A DNA stretch of 46,869 nt from an uncultured SAR116 cluster alpha proteobacterium (GTDB lineage Bacteria; Pseudomonadota; Alphaproteobacteria; Puniceispirillales; Marisalimonadaceae), in contig CACMOJ010000012.1 of assembly GCA_902615325.1 (NCBI GenBank), positions 1-46,869 on the forward strand, read 5' to 3'. How positions within the stretch are numbered: the stretch's first letter is position 1; every line of letters begins with the position of its first letter. Of the stretch, positions 34,545-43,538 are shown piece by piece. The notes under the pieces were generated by a model, which was given only the letters and a program-made list of their open reading frames with translations, did not search any database and had not been told where the DNA came from. The translations under genes and the position numbers were made by a program.

Positions 34545-35341
34545 TATTTCAAAGCATTAAGATAATTTTTTATATGAGCGTTAAGCTCCTTAGGTTTTTC
34601 AATCGGAAGAAAATGACCACATTCTAAAATTTTATAGTCACACTGCTTAATATTTTCTACCATTTGAAGACCTTTTTTTAGAGGTGTCATCATATCGAAT
34701 TTTGCTAAAACAGCTAAACAATTTATCTTTATTTTTGAAGCAGCATGTTTACCGTTGTCATATAAATTACATGACTTTAAATCCGTCGTTAATACTGAAG
34801 AATCATTCATTTTCATTACTGCATTACCTTCTGCTAAATGATTATGCCCAGGCCAATCCGATATAGAAAAAGAGCCATAACTATCCTGTCCCCAAGTAAC
34901 CATGAGATCATATGCCTTTTCAGGATTATCAATTGAAGTATCAATTAAGAAATCATTAACTGGAATTGACATTGCTCCAGCTATAAATACTAAACCTCTT
35001 ACAAGTTCAGGTTTTTTTTCTGCTAATTCAAGAATAGTTAAACATCCTTGTGAATGACCAATAAAAATAGCTGCTTCAATCTTAAGAGATGCTAACAATT
35101 CGGCAAGCCATAACATGTCTTCTTCTATTGAAGTAGTTTGATTGCCTTCTGAAAAACCATGACCAGGAAAATCAGGAGCTACAACGTTATATCCTTGACT
35201 GACAAAATATCGAATTTGTTGCGTAAATGAATAATGATTTTGTCCAGCTCCATGAACAAAACATAATGTTTCCTTATCATTTACTAAATTTATACCTCCA
35301 GTTGAGAAATAAACTTTATTGCCTTTGAAGTCTGTATACAT
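34544..35341 (-). CDS. Alpha/beta hydrolase
   Basis: A 265-aa hydrolase. The nucleophile elbow is IGHSQGCL. The oxyanion region is CFVHGAGQNHYSF, VAPDFPGHGFSEG is the next motif, and the C-terminal GHFLPIEKP supplies the likely catalytic histidine. It abuts metY with no gap and overlaps the next ligase by one base. An esterase, lactonase or thioesterase activity is possible; nothing in the sequence fixes it. Confidence 0.88.
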   Translation of the reverse strand: MYTDFKGNKVYFSTGGINLVNDKETLCFVHGAGQNHYSFTQQIRYFVSQGYNVVAPDFPGHGFSEGNQTTSIEEDMLWLAELLASLKIEAAIFIGHSQGCLTILELAEKKPELVRGLVFIAGAMSIPVNDFLIDTSIDNPEKAYDLMVTWGQDSYGSFSISDWPGHNHLAEGNAVMKMNDSSVLTTDLKSCNLYDNGKHAASKIKINCLAVLAKFDMMTPLKKGLQMVENIKQCDYKILECGHFLPIEKPKELNAHIKNYLNALK

Positions 35342-36646
35342 TTAACTTCTCTTAGTTAAGATTTTGGCAGCGGCTTTAAAGCCTTTTTCAAAATCAATTT
35401 TGATATCTTCAATATCTTCTAAACCAACAGAAAGTCTTATCATGTCATCAGTTAACCCAGACATCTTCATTGCTTCAGAACTTAAATGCGAATGTGTCGT
35501 GCTTCCAGGATGAATAAGTAATGTTTTTGCATCACCAACATTTGCCAAATGAGAAGAAAGCTTTACATTTTCAATAAATGCTTTACCAGCATCTCTTCCA
35601 CCTTTAATACCAAATACAATTATTGATCCAGATCCTAATGGTAAGATTTTTTTTGCAATTTTATGATCTGGATGATCTTGTAAATCAGGATGTCTTAACC
35701 AAGATACAGCTTCATTTTCTTTTAAAAATTCCAGCATCATTTTTGTATTTTCTATATGCTTTTTCATTCTTAATGAAAGTGTTTCTATTCCTTGTAAAAT
35801 ATAAAAAGCGTTATTTGGAGATAATGATGGTCCAAAATTATACATGCCTTCAGCTCTAATTTTGGCAGTTAGTGCAGATGGTCCAAATTCTTCCCAAAAA
35901 CTTATTCCATTAAGAGAAAAATGGGACCCTGATATTGTAGGAAATTTTTTTTTATTTCCCCAATCAAAGTTTCCTCCATTTATTATAGCACCTCCAATTG
36001 CAATGCCATGTCCACCTATCCATTTTGTTAATGAGTGTATAACTATATTTGCTCCATATGTAATAGGCTTCATTAAATAAGGAGTATTAAATGTAGCATC
36101 TATTGCTAGAGGAACATTTTTTTTCTTACATATTTTAGCAACCTCAGGCACGTTCATTACATCTAAACCAGGATTTCCAATGACTTCTCCAAATACTAAT
36201 TTAGTATTTGGCTTAATTGCTTTTTCAATTTCTTCTAAGTTATTTGGATTGACAAATGTCGTTTCAATTCCAAACCTTGTCATCGTATGCTGAAGTAAAT
36301 TAATATTAGCACCATACATTTTATTTGATGCTACAATATGATCTCCACTTGAACATATTGCTGTTACAACTAAGTGCATTGCAGCCATTCCACTTGAGCA
36401 AGCAACACAACTTACACCTCCATCCAAAGAAGCTAATCTCTGCTCTAAAGTCGCTATTGTTGGGTTTGAAATTCTTGTATATAAATGTCCACCTACCTCC
36501 ATATTATATAGTGCAGCTGCTTCATCGGTATCCTTAAAAACATAGGATGTAGTTTGATAGATAGGAACAGCTCTTGAACCAGTTTCCTTATCTGGCACAT
36601 GCCCAGAATGTAAGGACATAGTATCGAATTTATATTTTTCGCTCAT
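35342..36646 (-). CDS. metY: O-acetylhomoserine sulfhydrylase-like PLP enzyme (MetY type)
   Basis: A 434-aa Cys/Met metabolism PLP enzyme. The cofactor lysine is Lys208 (IHSLTKWIGGHG). ACSSGMAAMHLV and DATFNTPYLMKPITYGANI are the other family landmarks. The length and the extra loop after Lys208 (DWGNKKKFPTISG) point to MetY rather than the shorter MetB/MetC or methionine gamma-lyase. MetY joins O-acetylhomoserine with sulfide or methanethiol. It lies between an acyl-CoA ligase, whose end it overlaps by 17 bases, and a hydrolase, which is unusual for methionine synthesis and hints at thiol recycling. Confidence 0.88.
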   Translation of the reverse strand: MSEKYKFDTMSLHSGHVPDKETGSRAVPIYQTTSYVFKDTDEAAALYNMEVGGHLYTRISNPTIATLEQRLASLDGGVSCVACSSGMAAMHLVVTAICSSGDHIVASNKMYGANINLLQHTMTRFGIETTFVNPNNLEEIEKAIKPNTKLVFGEVIGNPGLDVMNVPEVAKICKKKNVPLAIDATFNTPYLMKPITYGANIVIHSLTKWIGGHGIAIGGAIINGGNFDWGNKKKFPTISGSHFSLNGISFWEEFGPSALTAKIRAEGMYNFGPSLSPNNAFYILQGIETLSLRMKKHIENTKMMLEFLKENEAVSWLRHPDLQDHPDHKIAKKILPLGSGSIIVFGIKGGRDAGKAFIENVKLSSHLANVGDAKTLLIHPGSTTHSHLSSEAMKMSGLTDDMIRLSVGLEDIEDIKIDFEKGFKAAAKILTKRS

Positions 36647-38294
36647 TTTTAACCTCTATATGATTTTTTCTTATTAAATTTCTTTTAATTTTTCCAGTTG
36701 TTGTTAATGGTAATTCCTTAACAAATTCTATAAGCCTTGGATATTCATGAGCTGCTAGATTTTGTTTCACATGTTCTTTAATTTTATCTTTTAAGTTTTC
36801 ATTTTTGTTTTTTAGTAGGGATTTTTCTCTAGGTACAATCACAGCTTTTATTATTTCTCCTCTTAATTCATTTGGAACTCCAACTACAGCTACCATTTCA
36901 ACTTCTTGAAGTGATAGTATGGAATTTTCTATCTCAGTTGGGCCTATTCTGTATCCAGAACTATTAATTAAATCATCTTTTCTTCCTTTAAAATAAAAAT
37001 ATCCTTCATCGTCAACTGTAGCATAATCACCTGTGTGTAACCATCCATCAATAATTTTCTTCTGAGTTTCTTTATCATTATTCCAATAACCTGAAAAAAT
37101 TGATGGGGAATTACTTTGAACAACTATTTCACCTTCATCATCACTTTTTGAAATAAATGTTCCATCATCTTTCATTAATTTTACTTTATGTCCTGGTACA
37201 GGTCTTCCAATTGAACCAAGTTTTTGCTTCATTATCAGTCCATTGTTAGAAACAGTTAAATTACATTCTGTCTGACCGTAGAATTCATTGATCCCAACGT
37301 TCAAAATTTCTTTTCCCCAATTTAGTAACTCTTCACCTAAAGCTTCGCCACCTGATCCTACAGTTCTTAAATGGATTTTATCTCGTGATTTATATAGATT
37401 AAATGATTTCATCATTTTTAAAGAGGTGGGTGGTAGGAAAGTATTTTTAACTTCAAACTTTTCCATTAAATCAAATGTAAATTCTGGATCAAATTTTGAA
37501 CTTCTAAACGAAATAACAGGTATACCAAAATAAAGAGAAGGTAATAAAACATCAAATAAACCACCTATCCACGCCCAATCCGCTGGTGTCCAAAAACAGT
37601 CATTATTTGAAAGATCAGAAGATAAAAATTCGTGAGGCATTTCTACACCAGGAATATGCCCCAATAAAGTTCTATGTGGTAAAAGAGCTCCTTTTGGATC
37701 ACCAGTTGTTCCAGATGTATAAATAATTAAAGCAGGATCTTCAGAATTAGTATTAACATTTTTATATTCGTCTTTAGATCTATTTAACAAGTCATCAAAA
37801 AATAATATCTCATTGTCACTTTCTTTTTTCTCAGTACATATGATATGTTTTAATGACGGAAGTTCATATTTAATTTTCATTAATTTTTCTAATCCATGTT
37901 TATCGCATATGACAGCTGATGCTGATGAATCAATTAGTCTAAATTTCAAAGCATCGATTCCAAATAAATTAAATAGAGGGATTGAAATTTTTCCACTTTT
38001 AAAACATGAAATGTGACTTATTAAAGTTTCAGGACACTGTCCTAAGATAATACCAACTCTATCATTTTTATTTAAATTCAAATTATCTAAAGCATTGGCT
38101 AATTGATTGGATTTTTTTTGAATAAATCTAAAAGATAAATTTTCAAACTCTCCATTATATTTTAAGTTTTTTAAAGCTATACGATTTGTGTTAGCAAATT
38201 TATCAATAGTGGCACTTGCTATATTAAACTTAGAAGGGATATTTAAATTAAATGTGTTATAAAGATGATCATAATTTAGAGATTTTGGTAACAT
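36630..38294 (-). CDS. AMP-dependent acyl-CoA synthetase (acetyl/medium-chain type)
   Basis: A 554-aa adenylate-forming enzyme. The motifs are IYTSGTTGDPKGALL, YGQTE, LHTGDYA, GRKDDLINSSGYRIGPTEIE and TTTGKIKR. The phrase WTPADWAWIGGLFDVLLP is characteristic of acetyl-CoA synthetase/ACSM-like enzymes, so a short or medium acid is likely. First gene of the six-gene minus-strand operon and divergent from the oxidoreductase at 38372. No ribosome site is seen before its ATG. Confidence 0.87.
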   Translation of the reverse strand: MLPKSLNYDHLYNTFNLNIPSKFNIASATIDKFANTNRIALKNLKYNGEFENLSFRFIQKKSNQLANALDNLNLNKNDRVGIILGQCPETLISHISCFKSGKISIPLFNLFGIDALKFRLIDSSASAVICDKHGLEKLMKIKYELPSLKHIICTEKKESDNEILFFDDLLNRSKDEYKNVNTNSEDPALIIYTSGTTGDPKGALLPHRTLLGHIPGVEMPHEFLSSDLSNNDCFWTPADWAWIGGLFDVLLPSLYFGIPVISFRSSKFDPEFTFDLMEKFEVKNTFLPPTSLKMMKSFNLYKSRDKIHLRTVGSGGEALGEELLNWGKEILNVGINEFYGQTECNLTVSNNGLIMKQKLGSIGRPVPGHKVKLMKDDGTFISKSDDEGEIVVQSNSPSIFSGYWNNDKETQKKIIDGWLHTGDYATVDDEGYFYFKGRKDDLINSSGYRIGPTEIENSILSLQEVEMVAVVGVPNELRGEIIKAVIVPREKSLLKNKNENLKDKIKEHVKQNLAAHEYPRLIEFVKELPLTTTGKIKRNLIRKNHIEVKNERKI

Positions 38295-38371
38295 TTTTAA
38301 TTATCATGTGACTTAATATATAATTTTATTGTAATATGTTAATAAGTTAAAACAACCTTGTTAATTTTATT

Positions 38372-41300
38372 ATGAAAAATAAAAAACTTCAAAATTTAAA
38401 TACTATTGAACTTTCAGATTGTTATACAAAATCATCAGACTTAGCTCTTATGAATGGAGTGCAGGCACTTGTTAGACTTTTATTAGAACAATCACGCATT
38501 GATAAAGAAAAAGGGTTTAAGACACAAGGTTACGTCAGTGGCTATCCTGGTTCACCTTTAGGAACTTTGGATTTAGAATTAAATAGAGCTAAAAAATATT
38601 TAAATGATGAGGGCATAGTATTTCAACCTGGCGTGAATGAAGAATTAGCTGCAACAGCTGCTTGGGGCACCCAAATGATACAGTTGTATGATCAACCAAA
38701 AATTGATGGGGTCTTTTCACTTTGGTATGGCAAAGGGCCTGGGTTAGACAGAGCCATGGATGCAATTAGACATGCGAATATGGGAGGTTCCTCAAAACTG
38801 GGTGGAATGTTATTAGCAGTTGCTGATGATCCAATAGGAAAGAGTTCAACATTAGCATATCAATCAGAACAATCTTTAATATCTGCTGGCATTCCAATAT
38901 TTTATCCTGCCAATGTACATGAAGTTGTTCCTTTGGGACTTCAAGCATATCAATTGTCAAGATATGCTGGTATTTGTGTTGGGTTAAAAATAACAGCTGA
39001 TACTGCAGACTCGAGTGCTGTTGTTGATTTAGCATCATTAAGACCAAAATTTAAAAATCTCTTAAATATTGAAAATGTTCATATTCAAAAACATGAATCG
39101 GCTCTAGATAGAGAAGAAACTTTATTTACTAAAAGATTGCCAGCTTCAAAAGATTTTATTTTTCAAAATAAGATTAATAAAATTATAAGAAATCCAAAAA
39201 ATAAAAATCTTGGAATAATTGCTGTAGGGAAAGCCTGTACAGAAACTATAGATGCTTTAGAGAGTATTGGTATCATAGATCCTGAAAAAAATGGTATTGG
39301 AATTTTTTCTTGTAAAATTCCATGGCCATTAAATGGAGAGGAAATAAAAAATTTCATTAATGGATATAAAGAAATTTTTGTCATTGAAGAAAAAAGGGCT
39401 GTCGTTGAAGAACAAGTTGCCCATATTCTTTACAACGATGATCAAAAACCCATCCTCTCAGGTAAATTTGATGGGAAAACTCAAGAAAAATTAATACCTG
39501 AAATTGCAGAACTTTCTAGTGATATTATAGCTGATGCATTAATAAAAAAAATTAACTTAGATAATAATATCAGTTTAAAAAAAGTAGTAAAAAATGAATT
39601 GATTGGAGATAATCTTCCGTCTGTAGCAACAAGAAGTCCCTGGTATTGTGCTGGATGCCCTCATAACTCTGGGACTAAAATGATGGATGACGAAATAGTA
39701 GGTATAGGAATAGGTTGCCATTCGATTGGCTATTTTTTACATCCTGACAAATTAACTAATTTTAGTCAGATGGGAGGTGAAGGTGGTCATTGGATTGGAA
39801 GATCACCCTTTTCAACAAAAAAACATTCTTTTCAAAATATTGGAGATGGTACTTATGCTCACTCTGGATCACTTGCTATTAGAGCAGCAGTTTCAGCAGG
39901 AACTAATATAACTTTTAAAATTCTTTATAATGACGCCGTTGCAATGACTGGTGGACAATCAGCCATAGGTGGAGGAACTCCATGGAATATTTCAAAGCAA
40001 CTAACCGCTGAAGGAGTTAAAAAAGTTTTTGTCATATCAGATGAACCAGAGCAATTCTCTGAACTAAAGCTTTTTGCTGATGGAGTAACTATCGCGCATA
40101 GAGATGAAATGATCCCAATTCAAAAACAACTCAAAGAAATTGAAGGTGTTACAGCAATTATTTACGTACAAACATGTGCCACAGAATTAAGACGTAGACG
40201 AAAGAGAGGTTATGTTGAGGATCGTGAAAGAAAAATTTTTGTTAACACAGACGTTTGCGAAGGCTGTGGTGATTGTGCAGAAAAATCTAATTGTGTTGGA
40301 GTTAAGCCTCTAAAACATTTTGATGGAGAAAAAAAACAAATTGATCAAAGCATTTGCAATAAAGATTATTCTTGCATAAAAGGATTTTGTCCTAGTTTTA
40401 TAAGCATTCCTCAAAATGAAATTTTTACAGAAAACAAAAACTCTTATCCAGCTTTACCAATCTTAAAAAAATATTTTCATGAACCAAATGTATCGAATAA
40501 AGATATCAACCTAGTAATGGCTGGTATCGGTGGGACTGGAGTTTCAACTGTTTCAGCAATAATTGTTATGGCTTGTAGAATAGAAAATAAATGGGCTCAA
40601 ACTATGAATTTTACAGGATTAGCTCAAAAAAATGGGGCTGTGACAAGCCAAATAAGAATTAGTTCTAGAAAAAACTTATATGAAAAATCAGCTAGACTGC
40701 CTAACAAATCTGCAGATTTATTATTAGGTTGTGATGCTGTTGTTTCAGTATCCCCATTAATTACGAGAACACTAAATTTAAATAAAACTAAAGCAGTTAT
40801 AAATGGTAGAGTAGAACCTGTTGGAGTTTCTGGCGTTTATACTGGAACAACAGTTGATGATCAATTATTAAAAAAACATTTAGAAAACCATTTGAACTCA
40901 GAAAATATTGAATTTATTAATATGTCTGACCTTGCAGAAAAACTAGTTGGAGACACTGTTTCTGCTAACATAATGTTATTAGGATACGCATTGCAAAAAG
41001 GTTTTCTTCCAATCTCAAGCCTTGCCCTAGAAAAAGCTATAAAGTTAAATGGGGTTTCAATACAACAAAATTTAGATGCATTTAATTGGGGAAGGCTTTT
41101 AGTTTCAAATCGATCTTTAGTTTTTAAAAAAGCTGGTCTATTAGTTGAAAAATTAAGTGATGATGATCCTAAAGTTAAAATCAAAAAATTTCATAATATA
41201 TTATCTGATTATCAAGATGATAAATATGCTAAAAAATATTTAGAAACTATTGAAAAATTGTACGCTAAAGAGAAATTACTGTTTAAAAACAAATTTGATT

Positions 41301-41821
41301 TTAGTTTAACAAAAAATTCTGCGTTAATGTTATTTCGTTTTATGAGATATAAGGATGAATATGAGGTGGCTAGGCTTCATACATCAGGCGAATTTGCTAA
41401 TAATTTTTTAAATAAAAACATGAAAAAGAATATAAATTTTTATCTTGCTCCTCCCTTATTAAATATTAGAGACAAAAATACAGGTCATTTAAAAAAAATT
41501 AAGTTTGGCTCATGGATGTTTTATGTTTTTAAACTTTTATCAAAATTAAAATTTTTAAGGGGAACAAAATTTGATTTTTTTGGACAAACAAACGAAAGAA
41601 AAAAAGAAGTAGCTTTAGCTGAAAAATCATTATTAACAATCGATACGATTATTAAAAATATTTCAAGAACAAATTATAATATTTGTGAAGATTTAATAAA
41701 TGCTGCTTTAAATATTAAAGGATATGGTCACGTAAAAGAAAAAAATATCAAGATTTACGAAGAGAAATGGAATTCTTTTCTAAGAAAAATTGACCTACAC
41801 TCTGTAAAAAAAGTTAGTTAA
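38372..41821 (+). CDS. Indolepyruvate ferredoxin oxidoreductase, fused subunits
   Basis: A 1149-aa fusion of alpha/beta and gamma parts, as in proteobacterial IorAB-like proteins. The N-terminal pyruvate-flavodoxin-type domain carries YVSGYPGSPLGTLD (54-67). The ThDP domain has CAGCPHNSGT, GIGCHSIGYF, GDGTYAHSG and LYNDAVAMTGGQ. A cysteine cluster begins at Cys629 (CEGCGDC, later CxxxxCIKGFC) and can bind an iron-sulfur centre. The gamma domain opens with GIGGTGVSTVSA. The tail matches the DUF6537-like extension. It oxidatively decarboxylates aromatic or branched 2-oxo acids to acyl-CoA, so it links to amino-acid breakdown. Confidence 0.93.
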   Translation: MKNKKLQNLNTIELSDCYTKSSDLALMNGVQALVRLLLEQSRIDKEKGFKTQGYVSGYPGSPLGTLDLELNRAKKYLNDEGIVFQPGVNEELAATAAWGTQMIQLYDQPKIDGVFSLWYGKGPGLDRAMDAIRHANMGGSSKLGGMLLAVADDPIGKSSTLAYQSEQSLISAGIPIFYPANVHEVVPLGLQAYQLSRYAGICVGLKITADTADSSAVVDLASLRPKFKNLLNIENVHIQKHESALDREETLFTKRLPASKDFIFQNKINKIIRNPKNKNLGIIAVGKACTETIDALESIGIIDPEKNGIGIFSCKIPWPLNGEEIKNFINGYKEIFVIEEKRAVVEEQVAHILYNDDQKPILSGKFDGKTQEKLIPEIAELSSDIIADALIKKINLDNNISLKKVVKNELIGDNLPSVATRSPWYCAGCPHNSGTKMMDDEIVGIGIGCHSIGYFLHPDKLTNFSQMGGEGGHWIGRSPFSTKKHSFQNIGDGTYAHSGSLAIRAAVSAGTNITFKILYNDAVAMTGGQSAIGGGTPWNISKQLTAEGVKKVFVISDEPEQFSELKLFADGVTIAHRDEMIPIQKQLKEIEGVTAIIYVQTCATELRRRRKRGYVEDRERKIFVNTDVCEGCGDCAEKSNCVGVKPLKHFDGEKKQIDQSICNKDYSCIKGFCPSFISIPQNEIFTENKNSYPALPILKKYFHEPNVSNKDINLVMAGIGGTGVSTVSAIIVMACRIENKWAQTMNFTGLAQKNGAVTSQIRISSRKNLYEKSARLPNKSADLLLGCDAVVSVSPLITRTLNLNKTKAVINGRVEPVGVSGVYTGTTVDDQLLKKHLENHLNSENIEFINMSDLAEKLVGDTVSANIMLLGYALQKGFLPISSLALEKAIKLNGVSIQQNLDAFNWGRLLVSNRSLVFKKAGLLVEKLSDDDPKVKIKKFHNILSDYQDDKYAKKYLETIEKLYAKEKLLFKNKFDFSLTKNSALMLFRFMRYKDEYEVARLHTSGEFANNFLNKNMKKNINFYLAPPLLNIRDKNTGHLKKIKFGSWMFYVFKLLSKLKFLRGTKFDFFGQTNERKKEVALAEKSLLTIDTIIKNISRTNYNICEDLINAALNIKGYGHVKEKNIKIYEEKWNSFLRKIDLHSVKKVS

Positions 41822-43453
41822 TTATTTAATTAATTCTCTTAATTTAAACTTTTGAATTTTACCTGTGCTTGTTTTAGGAATTTCAATAAATTGAAATTCA
41901 CTTGGAACTTTAAAACCAGCTAGAATGTTTTTACAATGTATTTTTAATTCATGGCTGGTAACTTTTGAACCCTCTCTTAATTCGACGAAAGCACAAGGTG
42001 TTTCGCCCCACTTTTCGTGATGTTTTGCAACAACACCAACTGCCACAACATCAGGATGTTTGTAAAGAGCATCTTCAACTTCTATAGATGAAATATTTTC
42101 TCCACCCGAAATAATGATGTCTTTTGATCTATCTTTTAATTGTATATATCCATCTTCATGCCAAACACCTAAGTCGCCAGTATGAAACCATCCATCTTCA
42201 AATGATTCTTTTGTAGCTTTTTCATTCTTCAAGTAGCCTCTCATAGTAATGTTTCCTCTTGTAAATACCTCACCTATTGTTTCACCATCTTGAGGTACAT
42301 TTTTTAATGTTTTAGGATCAACTATTTTTATATCTTCTTGAACAGAATAAGGAACACCTTGTCTAGCCTTCATTTTGGCTTGTTCATCTAGGCTTAAATT
42401 ATTCCATTCTGTTTTCCAAGCACAAACAACTGAAGGTCCATAAGTTTCAGTTAATCCATATACATGAATCACATCTATGCCACATGATTTCATTTTACCT
42501 AAAACAGCTTCAGGTGGAGGAGCTCCAGCTGTCATCATTTTAATCTCTTGAGTTAAATCAATATTATTACTAATCAAATGATCTGCTATCATTTGCATAA
42601 TTATTGGTGCACCACTTAAATGTGATACTTTGTGTTTAATTAAAGCATTAACAATTAGTTCTCCAGCTGGCTGTCTTAGACATACATGCGTCCCCGCTCT
42701 TTCAGTAACAGTCCAAGGAAAGCACCAGCCATTGCAATGAAACATAGGTAGAGTCCATAAATATTTTGGGAACATTGGCATTTCCCAAACAAGAGTATTT
42801 CCAATAGCATTCAAATATGCTCCTCTGTGATGATATACAACACCTTTAGGATTACCAGTAGTTCCTGATGTATAATTCAAAGCAATAGCATCCCATTCTT
42901 TTTTGGGTAATTGATAAATTATTTCTAAATCAGAAAATTTATTCAGTTCATTCTCATAATTAAGAATTTTTTGACTTTCAGCAAATTCTGAATTTTTTAA
43001 ACCAGCAACTTTATCAACAACTTCTAAAAGAATTGGCTTGTTTTCAATATTTTGAACAGCTTTTTCTACAATGTCAGAATAAGAAGAATCATAAATAAAA
43101 ACCTTAGCTTCCCCATGACCTAAAATAAAATTAATAGTGTTATAATCTAATCTAGTATTTATAGCATTTAAAACAGCTCCTGACATTGGAATTCCAAAAT
43201 GACACTCCCACATTTCCGGAATATTTGGAAGCATTACAGCTACAGTGTCATTTTTACTAACATTATAACTTTTTAACAACTCAGATAGAGCATTACATCT
43301 TTTTGCTGCTTGTTTATATGTAAGTTTATAGTCTTCATATTCTATCGCAATTTGATCCGGAAAAGTTTTTCTAGATCTTTCAAGAAAAGATAATGGACTT
43401 AAGACTGTATAATTAGCTAAATTTTGATCTAGATTTGTTTCATAAATGCTCAT
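41822..43453 (-). CDS. dmdB: Acyl-CoA ligase of the DmdB/fatty-acid type
   Basis: A 543-aa ligase. The phosphate loop is NYTSGTTGNPKGVVYHH, followed by YGLTETYGP, FHTGDLGVWHEDGY, DIIISGGENISS and TSTGKIQKF. The segment LPMFHCNGWCFPW is typical of the group containing methylmercaptopropionate-CoA ligase (DmdB). The ATG at 43453 is chosen because AAGGAG (43460-43465) sits six bases upstream; a TTG at 43501 is rejected. It is divergent from a DmdC-like dehydrogenase. Medium-chain or branched acids are alternative substrates, so the symbol is tentative. Confidence 0.7.
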   Translation of the reverse strand: MSIYETNLDQNLANYTVLSPLSFLERSRKTFPDQIAIEYEDYKLTYKQAAKRCNALSELLKSYNVSKNDTVAVMLPNIPEMWECHFGIPMSGAVLNAINTRLDYNTINFILGHGEAKVFIYDSSYSDIVEKAVQNIENKPILLEVVDKVAGLKNSEFAESQKILNYENELNKFSDLEIIYQLPKKEWDAIALNYTSGTTGNPKGVVYHHRGAYLNAIGNTLVWEMPMFPKYLWTLPMFHCNGWCFPWTVTERAGTHVCLRQPAGELIVNALIKHKVSHLSGAPIIMQMIADHLISNNIDLTQEIKMMTAGAPPPEAVLGKMKSCGIDVIHVYGLTETYGPSVVCAWKTEWNNLSLDEQAKMKARQGVPYSVQEDIKIVDPKTLKNVPQDGETIGEVFTRGNITMRGYLKNEKATKESFEDGWFHTGDLGVWHEDGYIQLKDRSKDIIISGGENISSIEVEDALYKHPDVVAVGVVAKHHEKWGETPCAFVELREGSKVTSHELKIHCKNILAGFKVPSEFQFIEIPKTSTGKIQKFKLRELIK

Positions 43454-43459
43454 ATTAAA

Positions 43460-43465
43460 CTCCTT
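43460..43465 (-). promoter_or_regulatory. Ribosome binding site of the DmdB-like gene
   Basis: AAGGAG on the minus strand with a six-base spacer to the ATG at 43453. It decides the start codon. Confidence 0.7.
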
Positions 43466-43488
43466 ATATATAGTTTTAATATTTACAC

Positions 43489-43501
43489 TTGATTTTATCA
43501 A
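43489..43501. promoter_or_regulatory. Candidate operator in the divergent DmdB-like/DmdC-like promoter region
   Basis: TTGAT-TTT-ATCAA, a perfect 5-3-5 palindrome, lies near the middle of the 85-base divergent gap. A shared regulator could bind here. Chance occurrence in AT-rich DNA is quite possible. Confidence 0.35.
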
Positions 43502-43538
43502 TATGTAATGGCATTTCTTTATAAGGAGATATTTTGAT

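Noticed and set aside
35623-36537. Plus-strand ORFs opposite metY
   Set aside because: They are antisense shadows of a conserved enzyme with no recognisable domains.
43454-43501. N-terminal extension of the DmdB-like ligase from a TTG
   Set aside because: It runs through the ribosome site AAGGAG (43460-43465), which points to the ATG at 43453.
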